The notes under the pieces: generated by a model
What the model saw: the letters and a program-made list of their open reading frames with translations, nothing else
Told to the model about the DNA's origin: nothing
The model's database searches: none
Assembly: GCF_030161575.1 (NCBI RefSeq)
Contig: NZ_BSUL01000001.1
Coordinates: 2,089,809 to 2,153,808, forward strand
Origin: Arenivirga flava
GTDB lineage: Bacteria > Actinomycetota > Actinomycetes > Actinomycetales > Microbacteriaceae
Length of the DNA stretch: 64,000 nt
Direction: 5' to 3'
Made by a program: the position numbers and the translations under genes
Shown here: in pieces, positions 34,151 through 42,300 of the stretch
How positions within the stretch are numbered: position 1 is the first letter of the stretch
How the letters are laid out: each line of letters opens with the position of its first letter

Positions 34151-34701
34151 TGCGGATCCAGGCCCAGGTCGGCCAGGCCGATGGCCGAGTAGTAGGCGTA
34201 GCCGGCGTCCTCGATGATCTGCTGCGCGCCGGTCGCGCGGTCGACGACCACGGCGACGCCGGCGACGATCGCGCCGACCTTCTCGAGGGCCTGCGCGGCC
34301 TTCAGGGGCGAGCCGCCCGTGGTCGACGTGTCCTCGACCACGATGACGCGCTTGCCCTCGAGGTCCGGGCCCTCCACCTGGCGGCCGCGGCCGTGGTCCT
34401 TCGGCTCCTTGCGCACGACGAAGGCGTCGTAGTCGGCACCGCGCAGCACGCCTCGGTGCAGGATCGCGCTCGCGATCGGGTCCGCTCCCATGGTCAGCCC
34501 GCCGACCGCGAAGACGTCGGGGATGGGCGCGATGAGGTCGAGCATGACGTCGCCGATGAGCGGCGCGACGCGGTGGTCGAGGCTCACCTTCCGCAGGTCG
34601 ATGTAGTAGGTGGCCTTGCGCCCGCTCGTGAGCGTGAAGTCGCCGTGGAACACGGCCTCTCGCGAGATGAAGTCGATCAGCTGGGTGCGGGCGTCAGTCA
34701 C
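34147..34701 (-). CDS. pyrE: Orotate phosphoribosyltransferase
   Basis: 184 residues, the usual size for this enzyme, which makes orotidine 5'-phosphate from orotate and PRPP in pyrimidine synthesis. The PRPP-binding motif VIVVEDTSTTGGSP lies at about 119-132. The flexible catalytic loop is marked by RKEPKDHGRGRQVEG (about 96-110), and the N-terminal FTLTSGRKATYYID is typical. GTG at 34701 is selected because TACACT lies seven bases upstream, fitting a leaderless transcript. It is followed with a 4-base overlap by the septum-formation-domain gene. It is not clustered with other pyr genes here. Confidence 0.95.
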   Translation of the reverse strand: MTDARTQLIDFISREAVFHGDFTLTSGRKATYYIDLRKVSLDHRVAPLIGDVMLDLIAPIPDVFAVGGLTMGADPIASAILHRGVLRGADYDAFVVRKEPKDHGRGRQVEGPDLEGKRVIVVEDTSTTGGSPLKAAQALEKVGAIVAGVAVVVDRATGAQQIIEDAGYAYYSAIGLADLGLDPQ

Positions 34702-34708
34702 GGCTCCG

Positions 34709-34714
34709 AGTGTA
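34709..34714 (-). promoter_or_regulatory. -10 box of leaderless pyrE transcript
   Basis: TACACT on the minus strand, seven bases from the GTG start of pyrE. No clear -35 is seen. Confidence 0.6.
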
Positions 34715-34842
34715 GAGGAGGGGTGCGGATGGGGGACACGCGGGGCCCGCACCCGCCGCGCCGCGCCTGCGCCCGCGCATCCGGCGCTCGACCTCGTCGC
34801 ATCTCGCACCCGATGCCGCGCGCCTCGCACCCGCGCCCGCCC

Positions 34843-34890
34843 GCACTCGCACTCGCACTCGCACTCGCACTCGCACTCGCACTCGCACTC
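34843..34890. repeat. Hexanucleotide microsatellite (GCACTC)8
   Basis: Eight perfect tandem copies of GCACTC, 48 bases, preceded by related CGCACC/CGCGCC words. It lies about 130 bases upstream of the pyrE promoter box. Such runs are prone to length change by slippage. Confidence 0.95.
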
Positions 34891-34926
34891 GAGGCTGCAC
34901 ACCGAGCTCTCGACGCCGCAACATTT

Positions 34927-35030
34927 GCCAAACGACGGAGATCCATGCGCTCACCGGAGGACGAGCGGATGCGCACCCCGTGATCACAGGGAGCAATCTC
35001 GGCCGGGCCGTCCGATCTCCGTCGTTTGGC
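34927..35030. repeat. 17-bp perfect inverted repeat flanking a 70-base core
   Basis: GCCAAACGACGGAGATC (34927-34943) and its exact complement GATCTCCGTCGTTTGGC (35014-35030), with partial complementarity continuing outward (TTT / GAAA). The core contains no gene. The arrangement resembles a small palindromic mobile or REP-type element. Confidence 0.7.
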
Positions 35031-35069
35031 GAAAGGGGCGGGGTGGGGTGCGGGCCCGAGGCGGGCGCG

Positions 35070-35166
35070 GAGCAGGTCGGGGACGGAGCAGGTCGGGGAC
35101 GGGGCAGGTCGTGGACGGGGGCGAGCGCCGGTCAGGCGCGGGCGGGGGCCGAGCGCCGGTCAGGCG
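35070..35166. repeat. Short tandem and direct repeats ending inside the MntR-like stop codon
   Basis: A 16-base unit GAGCAGGTCGGGGACG occurs twice perfectly and a third time with two changes (35070-35117). GAGCGCCGGTCAGGCG then occurs at 35123-35138 and 35151-35166. The second copy includes the regulator's stop codon, so the repeat family may have grown out from the gene end. Confidence 0.85.
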
Positions 35167-35855
35167 GGGAGCTGCGCCGCGTGCTCGTCGGGGGCGAGCC
35201 AGATCGCGTCGGCGGCCGCGTCCGGCAGGTCTACGGGCTGCTCGTGCGAGCCGGCCGTCTCGGCGCGCTCGACGCGCAGGATGCCGGCTCCGTGCATCCG
35301 CTGCAGCACTCGCACGTGACCGCCGAGCGCGATGCCGCGCTCGGCGAGGTACTGCAGCAGCTCGGGCCGGTCGTCGTAGACGCGTGCGACCGTGCCGCAG
35401 CTGCCCTCGGGCAGCGCGGCGATGAGGGCGCCGGGGGTCGTCGGCACGACGCCGTCGGCGGAGGGGATGGGGTCGCCGTGCGGGTCGACGGACGGATGCC
35501 CGAGCAGCGCATCGATGCGCTCGAGGAAGGTGTCGCTCACGGCGTGCTCGAGCACCTCGGCCTCGTCGTGCACCTCGTGCCAGCCGTAGCCGAGCTGGTC
35601 GACGAGGAAGGTCTCGATGAGGCGGTGCCGGCGCACCATGCCGACCGCCACGCGGCGCCCGCGGTCGGTGAGGGCGATGCGGTAGTACGGCTCGTGCACG
35701 ATCAGCTCGTCGCGGTCGAGCTTGCGCAGGTTGCCGCTGACGCTGCTGGCGGCGACGCCCAGGATGCTCGCGATGTCGCGCGTGGTGACGGGTCCGGTGC
35801 CGCGCTCCTCCGCCTTCCAGAGGATCTTGAGGTAGTCCTCCGCCATCGTGCTCAT
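35160..35855 (-). CDS. DtxR-family metalloregulator with MntR-type (manganese) ligands
   Basis: 231 residues in the three-domain layout of DtxR/IdeR. These are a winged helix (about 1-65, recognition helix around ASSVSGNLRKLD), a dimerisation and metal domain (about 66-140), and an SH3/FeoA-like domain (about 145-215). The key metal position occupied by Cys in DtxR (HDEAC) is Glu here (HDEAEVLEH). With Asp7, His77, Glu100, Glu103 and His104 it reproduces the ligand set of Bacillus MntR, so manganese rather than iron is the likely effector (inference from known family residues). ATG at 35855 follows TACCCT by seven bases, a leaderless arrangement. No transporter is adjacent, so its targets lie elsewhere. 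Confidence 0.9.
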   Translation of the reverse strand: MSTMAEDYLKILWKAEERGTGPVTTRDIASILGVAASSVSGNLRKLDRDELIVHEPYYRIALTDRGRRVAVGMVRRHRLIETFLVDQLGYGWHEVHDEAEVLEHAVSDTFLERIDALLGHPSVDPHGDPIPSADGVVPTTPGALIAALPEGSCGTVARVYDDRPELLQYLAERGIALGGHVRVLQRMHGAGILRVERAETAGSHEQPVDLPDAAADAIWLAPDEHAAQLPA

Positions 35856-35862
35856 GGGGTCG

Positions 35863-35868
35863 AGGGTA
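35863..35868 (-). promoter_or_regulatory. -10 box of leaderless MntR-like regulator transcript
   Basis: TACCCT on the minus strand, seven bases before the ATG at 35855. It lies directly beside the rtcB terminator hairpin. Confidence 0.6.
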
Positions 35869-35873
35869 GCCGC

Positions 35874-35900
35874 GCCCGGCCGTCGCGGGGACGGCCGGGC
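35874..35900 (-). terminator. Terminator hairpin after rtcB
   Basis: GCCCGGCCGTC (35874-35884) pairs perfectly with GACGGCCGGGC (35890-35900) around a five-base loop, 10 bases past the rtcB stop. There is no U-run. It occupies the -35 region of the next gene. Confidence 0.75.
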
Positions 35901-35910
35901 GTGACCGGGC

Positions 35911-37080
35911 TCAGTCGCCCTTCACGTTGACGAGCTGGCGCAGCGTGCGCCGCACGGTCACCAGGTCGGACGCATCCGCCATCACCTGATCGATGGGCTT
36001 GTACGCCTGCGGGATCTCGTCGATGAAGGCGTCCGTGTCGCGGAACTCGATGCCCCGCATCGCCTCGCGCAGCTGCTCGTGCGTGAAGGTGCGCCGGGCC
36101 GCGCTGCGCGAGTGCTCGCGTCCCGCGCCGTGCGGCGAGGAGTTGAGCGACAGCGGGTTGCCGAGGCCCTCGACCACGTACGAGGCCGTGCCCATGGAGC
36201 CCGGGATGAGGCCGGGACGCCCAGCATCCGCCTGGATCGCGCCCTTGCGCGACACCCACACTCGCTTGCCGAAGTGCATCTCGCTCTCGGTGAAGTTGTG
36301 GTGGCAGTTGATGCGCTCGAGCTCCTCCACAGCGGTGCCGAGGAAGCGGCCGAGCTGGTCGGCGACGCGGTCCATCATCTCCTCGCGGTTGAGCAGCGCG
36401 AAGCGCTGGGCCCAGCGCAGCTCGCGGATGTACCGGGTGAACTCCGGCGTGCCCTCGACGAGGTAGGCGAGGTCGCGGTGCGGCAGCTCGATCCAGTACT
36501 GCTTCGCGATGCGCTGCGCGACGTCGATGTGGTGCTTCGCGATGCGGTTGCCCACGCCCCGGGAGCCGGAGTGCAGGAACAGCCAGACCGCATCCGTCTC
36601 GTCGACGGACACCTCGATGAAGTGGTTGCCGCTGCCGAGCGAGCCCAGCTGGTTGCGCCACTGCTTCGCGTACGAGGCCGGGTCGAAGCCGGCCTCCTCC
36701 GCGAGCCGCTCGAGCTCGGCGATGCGCGGCTCGGCGGTCGCGACGATCTTCTTGTTGTCGCGCCCGGCCGACAGCGGGATCGACCGCTCGATCTGCTGGC
36801 GCAGCTCGGCGAGGTCGGTGCCGACGAGGTCGTCCTTCGCGAACTGGGTGCGGACGGCGATCATGCCGCAGCCGATGTCCACGCCGACGGCCGCCGGCAT
36901 GATGGCCCCGAGCGTGGGGATGACGGATCCGACCGTCGCCCCCAGCCCGAGGTGCGCATCCGGCATGAGCGCCAGGTGCGGGTAGATGAACGGCATGCGC
37001 GACGAGGTGCGGGCCTGCTCGACGGTCTGCTCGTCGATCAGGCTCGCCCACGAGAGCAGGCGGTTCGTGAGCCTCTCCAT
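35911..37080 (-). CDS. rtcB: RNA-splicing ligase RtcB
   Basis: 389 residues. RtcB joins RNA 2',3'-cyclic phosphate or 3'-phosphate ends to 5'-hydroxyl ends using GTP and manganese. The active-site pieces are all present: PDAHLG (40-45), VDIGCGM with Asp68 and Cys71 (metal ligands), GSGNHF with His153, and LHSGSRG with His170. NCHHNF (259-263) and SSPHGAGREHSR follow; in the last, His317 aligns with the guanylylated His. ATG at 37080 is chosen because AAAGGA precedes it and it matches the family N-terminus; the open frame extends further upstream without support. It has no RtcA or RtcR neighbour. It is preceded by a hairpin at 37166-37194 and ends in a strong hairpin. Confidence 0.95.
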   Translation of the reverse strand: MERLTNRLLSWASLIDEQTVEQARTSSRMPFIYPHLALMPDAHLGLGATVGSVIPTLGAIMPAAVGVDIGCGMIAVRTQFAKDDLVGTDLAELRQQIERSIPLSAGRDNKKIVATAEPRIAELERLAEEAGFDPASYAKQWRNQLGSLGSGNHFIEVSVDETDAVWLFLHSGSRGVGNRIAKHHIDVAQRIAKQYWIELPHRDLAYLVEGTPEFTRYIRELRWAQRFALLNREEMMDRVADQLGRFLGTAVEELERINCHHNFTESEMHFGKRVWVSRKGAIQADAGRPGLIPGSMGTASYVVEGLGNPLSLNSSPHGAGREHSRSAARRTFTHEQLREAMRGIEFRDTDAFIDEIPQAYKPIDQVMADASDLVTVRRTLRQLVNVKGD

Positions 37081-37165
37081 GGTTCCTTTCCTTCTGGTGA
37101 TGGCGGGATGGTGGCGGATCCGGTGGTCCGGTTCGCCGATCCCCGCATCGCAGCGGAAACAGGAA

Positions 37166-37194
37166 ACGCCCCGGACCTGTTCGGTGCGGGGCGT
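37166..37194 (-). terminator. Hairpin with T-rich tail between the small ORF and rtcB
   Basis: ACGCCCCG and CGGGGCGT pair perfectly around a 13-base loop and, read on the minus strand, are followed by TTTCCTGTTT. This fits an intrinsic terminator or attenuator ahead of rtcB, 15 bases past the stop of the 27-codon frame. Confidence 0.6.
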
Positions 37195-37208
37195 GGAGTG
37201 AGCGTGAG

Positions 37209-37292
37209 CTACTGCACGGCCGGCGCCGGAGGGGTCGACTGATTGCGGTACTGGAGTTCCAGCACCGCGCGAAGCTCCTGGTGGAGGTTCAT
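37209..37292 (-). CDS. Possible 27-residue leader peptide or small protein upstream of rtcB
   Basis: A short frame starting MNLHQELRAVLELQYRNQ, with a helix-like pattern and a Pro-rich end. GGGACGA lies about nine bases upstream of the ATG as a weak ribosome site. It is closed by TAG and followed by a hairpin with a T-rich tail, the layout of a leader peptide with attenuator or of an independent small gene. No family is recognised. Composition alone could also produce such a frame, so this is a candidate only. Confidence 0.35.
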   Translation of the reverse strand: MNLHQELRAVLELQYRNQSTPPAPAVQ

Positions 37293-37384
37293 CGAAGTCG
37301 TCCCGTTCGGTCCGCCGTGGCGCTGCGCCGGGTGGCGCAGCCTTGCCACCGTAGTGGCGCATCCCGTCCGCGGCAAGGCCTCGG

Positions 37385-37390
37385 TAGCGT
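37385..37390 (+). promoter_or_regulatory. -10 box of leaderless xth transcript
   Basis: TAGCGT followed by seven bases and the ATG at 37398. Confidence 0.6.
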
Positions 37391-37397
37391 TGGGGCC

Positions 37398-38239
37398 ATG
37401 CGCATCGCCACGTGGAACGTCAACTCCATCCGCACCCGGGTCGGCCGCACGGTCGAGTTCCTGCAGCGCGAGAGCGTGGACGTGCTGCTCATGCAGGAGA
37501 TCAAGTGCAAGCCGGAGCAGTTCCCGACGCAGCCGTTCGAGGACGCCGGCTACGAGCTGGCGGTGCACGGCCTCAACCAGTGGAACGGCGTGGCGATCGC
37601 CAGCCTGAGCCCGATCGAGGATGTGGAGACGGCGTTCCCCGGCATGCCCGGCTTCCTCAAGGGCGCGGAGGGGCCGGACCAGCCCCAGGAGGCGCGCGCG
37701 CTCGGCGCCACGATCGACGGCGTGCGGCTGTGGAGCCTGTACGTGCCCAACGGCCGCTCGCTCACCGATCCGCACTACGCCTACAAGCTCGACTGGTACG
37801 CGGCCCTGGAGCGCTACGTGCGCGACTGGCAGGCGGCGCATCCGGGCGAGCCCATCGCCCTGGGCGGTGACTTCAACGTCTGCCCGACGGATGCGGACAA
37901 CGGCGACCCCTCGATGGTCGAGGGCGTCAGCACCCACCTCTCACCCCCGAGCGCGCCGCGTTCCAGGCGCTCGTCGATGCCGGCATGGCCGACGTCGTGC
38001 GCCCGCTCGTGCCCGAGGGCTACACCTACTGGGACTACAAGCAGCTGCGCTTCCCGCGCGACGAGGGGCTGCGCATCGACTTCGTGCTCGGCTCCCCCGC
38101 CTTCCAGGAGCTGGTGGCGGGCGCATCCATCCACCGCGACGAGCGCAAGGGCGAGCAGCCGAGCGACCACGTGCCCGTCGTCGTCGACCTCGACCTGCCG
38201 GTCGACGAGGACGACGACGACCGGCCGATGTTCCTGTAG
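37398..38239 (+). CDS. xth: Exonuclease III (AP endonuclease family), one-base frameshift
   Basis: Exonuclease III acts in base-excision repair as an AP endonuclease and 3'-5' exonuclease. The first frame begins MRIATWNVNSIRTR with the catalytic Asn, then LLMQEIKC (metal-binding Glu), NGVAIAS, LYVPNGR and GGDFNVCPTDAD (catalytic Asp/Asn). After THLSP the family sequence continues in another frame: ERAAFQALVDAG, then YTYWDYKQL, LRIDFVL and SDHVPVVVDL with the catalytic Asp/His. Adding one C to the C5 run at 37944-37948 gives THLSPPERAAF, the usual wording, and a 280-residue protein of normal length. As given, the product would lose the C-terminal catalytic residues. It is leaderless, and ends 10 bases from the jetD stop on the opposite strand. 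Confidence 0.9.
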
Positions 38240-38249
38240 CGGACGGCCC

Positions 38250-39398
38250 TTAGCCGGGTTCGAGCCGCTGGATCGCCCACGCCCAGTCAATGCGCTCTTG
38301 CTCGAGTCGCACGCGCTTGCCGTAGCGGTCGGTGACCAAGGCCTCATAGACCGAGGCCTCCTCGTGGTCGAGGAGAGGGAGTGCGATGTCCGTCGGGGTG
38401 GACTCCGTGCCCCAACGGTCGCGATGGGCAATCAAGGTTCGCGCACCCATCAGTACGGAACGAGTCTGCGGTAGTAGTGAACGCACCCGGTGCAGGATGG
38501 CGAAGCCATGGGTGTCGAGATCACCCCAGTAGGTGACGGGCACCCCGCGGAGCCAGGAGAGTGAGGCGGGACGCTCGGCGTCGTAGCCCTTGCCCCAGAG
38601 GACGACGCCGTCCCTCGGAACGGGGACTGAGAGGTAGCTCACCTCGTTCTCGACGATCAAGGCGCTTCGAACCGTCGTCGCCAGTGCGTCGAGTTCCTCC
38701 GCACGCAGCACGGCTTCCGTCACGCCCCTCGGCATGCCCAGGGTGTGCGCGGCGAATCGGAGGCGTACCGTCGCGGGTCTCACCGCGAGACCCAGCGCCG
38801 CCTCGAAGCTCTTGGCACCGACCGGCACATCGAGCAACGCAGCGATGACCGTGCGCCGACGTTCGATGAGCTTCGTATCGACCCCCGGCGCCGTGACCTC
38901 TCGGAGGTACCGCCCCTGCCCCCGGTTGGCGCGGAGCCACGCAGCCGCGGCGAGGACCGCGGGCCAATCGTCGTCGATGCCCACGGCACGCAGCGGATGT
39001 GCCAAGGCCCACTCGCGGGCGGCGGGGTCGGACGCGAGCGCTACCAGCCGCCCGAACCTCTCGACCTCGTCGTGCACTGACAGCAGGCACCATGCCTGTT
39101 CCCACGAATCGATCCTCGCCCGCACCGGCACCCGGGTGCGGCCCACGTGACGGCCCCCGATCTCGCGGTCGATCAGCTGATAGGCCTGCCCGTCGAGCGC
39201 AGCCACACGGAGGGCTTCCGCCCACCGGCGCGCCTCGTCGACACGGTCGGCGAGCTCCTGCGACCTAGGGCCGCGGAGGGGCATTTCCATCACTGGGAAG
39301 GCTTCGCCGAGCGCATGAGCTCGGAGCAACGAGCCATCATCCCAGCGGCGACCGACGAAGCGTCTGATGTCCTGCGGCGCCGTCCATGTGGCACTCAT
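38250..39398 (-). CDS. jetD: Wadjet system nuclease subunit JetD
   Basis: 382 residues. JetD is the TOPRIM-fold nuclease of the Wadjet condensin complex, which cleaves closed circular plasmid DNA after the JetABC motor has extruded it. An N-terminal DUF3322-like part (about 1-190, helical, Trp/Arg-rich) precedes a DUF2220/TOPRIM part. In the latter, LIVENEVSYL (about 246-255) supplies the conserved Glu and YWGDLDTHGFAIL (about 289-301) the DxD and trailing His. ATG at 39398 overlaps the jetC stop as ATGA, so translation is coupled. It is the last gene of the operon. Length and gene order match type I Wadjet. Confidence 0.92.
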   Translation of the reverse strand: MSATWTAPQDIRRFVGRRWDDGSLLRAHALGEAFPVMEMPLRGPRSQELADRVDEARRWAEALRVAALDGQAYQLIDREIGGRHVGRTRVPVRARIDSWEQAWCLLSVHDEVERFGRLVALASDPAAREWALAHPLRAVGIDDDWPAVLAAAAWLRANRGQGRYLREVTAPGVDTKLIERRRTVIAALLDVPVGAKSFEAALGLAVRPATVRLRFAAHTLGMPRGVTEAVLRAEELDALATTVRSALIVENEVSYLSVPVPRDGVVLWGKGYDAERPASLSWLRGVPVTYWGDLDTHGFAILHRVRSLLPQTRSVLMGARTLIAHRDRWGTESTPTDIALPLLDHEEASVYEALVTDRYGKRVRLEQERIDWAWAIQRLEPG

Positions 39399-42300
39399 CG
39401 GGCGTCGTGCCGACCACGCTGGCGATGGAACTCCTCGATCGTGAGCGTATGCACCCGGGAGCCTGCGCCGGTGGGGTTGTCGACGAAGCCGATGGCGCTA
39501 ATGAAAGGCTCGATCACGTGGACCTTCTGCAGCGGGGTGACGATCAAGAGCTGCAAGCCGAGCCGACCGAAGAGCTCGAGGGCATACCGTGTCGATTCGT
39601 CGGAACCTCGCCCGAAGGCCTCGTCGATGACTGCGAAGCGGAAGTCACGAGCCTTCTCGACGCCCCACTCGAGCCCGAATTGATAGGCGAGCGAGGCGGC
39701 CAGGATCGTGTAGGCGAGCTTCTCCTTCTGCCCTCCCGACTTGCCGTCCGAGTCGGTGTAATGCTCGAACTCCTCACCCGTCAGGCGATCCTGTTCGGAG
39801 GCCGCGAACAAGAACCAGTTGCGCACATCGGTGACGAATCGTGTCCACGCGCGGTCGCGATCGGTGTGCGACTGACGCCCACGGAATCGCTCGATGATGA
39901 CGCGCACCTGCTCGAAGCGTCGTTCGGCCTCGCCCGCTACCGGGTCGATCAGATCGGCCGTCGCGGCACGCAAGTCGCTCCGGAAGTCTTTGATCTCCTG
40001 GCTCACGGTCGGCTCGGCGATGATCCTGATGACCCGTCCTGGCCGGTAGTCGATCGCGCCGAGTGCCTCGTTGATGCGGTCGACACGCGCGTGGATCTCG
40101 TCAGCCTGCCGACGCAGCCAGCCGTGGAACTGTGCGAGCTCGCGCACGGCGTTCTCATCGAGCTGACGGCGGAACTCTTCCTCGAAGCGCGGTAGGTCGT
40201 CGGCGCGCACTCGCCGGTGCAGTTCCCGGTAGGCGGCGAGCGCGGCGACATCCGCGTCGTGCTCGGCGCGGAGCTCGGGCCAGGCCTTCAACATCTCGTG
40301 CATCTTGTTCTGCACGCTCGTGATGTGGCCGTTGGTCTCGCGCTGCAGCACATCGGCCTGGGCGGCAATCTCATCGCTCAGAAACTTGCGGAGCGTGTCG
40401 AGACCTTCGAGGCTGCGACGTTGACGCCGTCCGACGAGCAACGCCTCCAAAGCAACGTATCGAGAGCGGACGGTGTCCAACGCAGCACTGTCGAGACCGT
40501 CGAGCACCCGCTGCTCTCGCTCCGTCCGCTCCCGAAGCCGTTTGGACTCGCCCTCGAGGTCACCGATCCGCTTCTGCGCCACGAGGATCTCGTCGTCCAG
40601 GACGGCTGCCTCCTCGTCGAGCCGTGCAATCTCCGACTCGATCTCTGCGAGCCGATGCGAGCCGGCGACAAGTCGCTCACGTTCGGCGACGAGCCCGGAC
40701 AGCGCCCTGTCGACGCCGGCGATATCGACATCGTCCCACCGGGTCAGCGCTGTCAACGCTCCGAGCGCCGTCGCTCGTCGGTGCGATTCGTTCTCCAGCC
40801 GCTGCAACCGTGCTAGCTCAGCGAGAACGGCCTCCAGCTCGCTGTCGATGGCAGCGAGTTCGGCGCGGAGCGCCATGACCTTGCGTTCGTTACTGCGTCC
40901 GAGCACCCAGGAACGCGGGTCATCGATCACACGGCGGTCGTCTTTCTCGTGACGGTCTCCATTTCGGACGAGACCGGCCCTGGTGACCGCACGATCCGTG
41001 TCGGCGAGCTCCGCCGCCGTGTCGACGAGGAGATGCTCGGCCCGACGTTGCAGCTCTGCGCCGAGAAAGGCGGCGAAGCGCCCCTCCTCGATCTGGAGGA
41101 TGTCGCGCAAGCGCAGTTCGCCGTCCGTGCGCGTCGGGAGTGCCCGCACCTGACGCTCGGGCACCCTCAGATAACGGAGTCGAGCAGCCAGATGTGTGTC
41201 GTTCACCCAGCGCGAGACGACCCGGTGATCGGTGTCGGCGACGAGCAGCATCGTCGCGAATCCACCGAGCACCCGCTCCGCCGCGCCCCGCCAGCAATCA
41301 TGCGCCGACGCCACGTCGATCAGCTCGCCCGCGAAGGGCAGCTGCCATTCTTCGAGAGCCAATGCAGTGCAGAGGCGTTCACGCACCTGCAACAGCCGAC
41401 GATCGAGATTGCTGCGCCGACCGTCCACCGCGGCGAGTTCCTCGCGCAGTCGCGCTCGCTCGGCCTCGGCCTCGAACCGGCGCCGGCTGAGCGGCGCCTG
41501 CTGCTCACGGAGCGCCTCGCGTTCTAGGCCGATGCCGTCATTGGCCTGGGCAGCTTCGAGCAGCCGTTCCCTGAAGGATGCCTCGTCCGCGACGGGCTCG
41601 AGGCCCGCCTCATCGAGACGGATCGCGTGCCGAGCATGGTTCTCGGCACGCCGCTCACGCTCGCGGGCGAGGCGATCGAGGTCGAGATCGATCATGGTTA
41701 ACCGGTCTCCGCCAGCACCAGCGCGTTCGGCGATCAAACCGTCACGTCGGGGCACCATCTCCCGTCGCCGTGCCGTGCGCCCCTCCTGGTCGCTCCACAC
41801 GGCAACGCACTCGGCGTCGATACGCGTCGTCTCATCGGCAAGCGCGACGAGCATCGCGTCGGCGACAAAGGGGTCCACAGCTCGCCTGGCGGCGACGAGG
41901 TCCGCATGCCGCGCGACCGCGGCGTCATAGCGATCGCCCGACTCCATGAGCGGGTCGAGGATTGCGAGCTGCGCGGTGGCCCGCTGTACGGCTTCGTGGG
42001 CTTTGGTCAGGTGCTCGAAGTGCTCGACGATGGCCCGCACTCGGGCGTCGGCGTCTTCCTCCTCGAGCATGTGGCTTCGCACGAAATCGGTGAGATTCCC
42101 GACAGATTTCATCGAGACCGTCTGGTGGAACAGCTCCATCGCCTGTTCGGATCGGATGCCGAGCAGCCGGCGCATACGACGCGCGTAGTCGGGGTATCCG
42201 TTGTCGATCTGGGCGCCTTGCGACCTGAGGCGTCGCCGCAGCGCAGTCATTTCGGATCCGAAGTCGGCGAAATCCGGGTCGATGGCGAGCGCGGTCTCGG

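Larger units (their letters stand above)
34715..35159. other. Repeat-rich intergenic region between pyrE and the MntR-like gene
   Basis: About 450 bases without a supportable gene. It contains a hexanucleotide microsatellite, a 17-base inverted repeat and two sets of short tandem repeats, listed separately. The open frames crossing it are low-complexity artefacts of these repeats. Confidence 0.7.
37081..37397. other. Intergenic region between rtcB and xth
   Basis: About 315 bases carrying the divergent xth promoter box, a possible 27-codon gene (37209-37292) and a hairpin just after it. On the minus strand a TACGGT box near 37350 could serve the small gene. Nothing else is recognised. Confidence 0.6.

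Noticed and set aside
34610..35425. Open frames across the pyrE upstream region
   Set aside because: They translate microsatellite and tandem repeats into Ser/His or Arg/Gly runs, without a ribosome site or family pattern.
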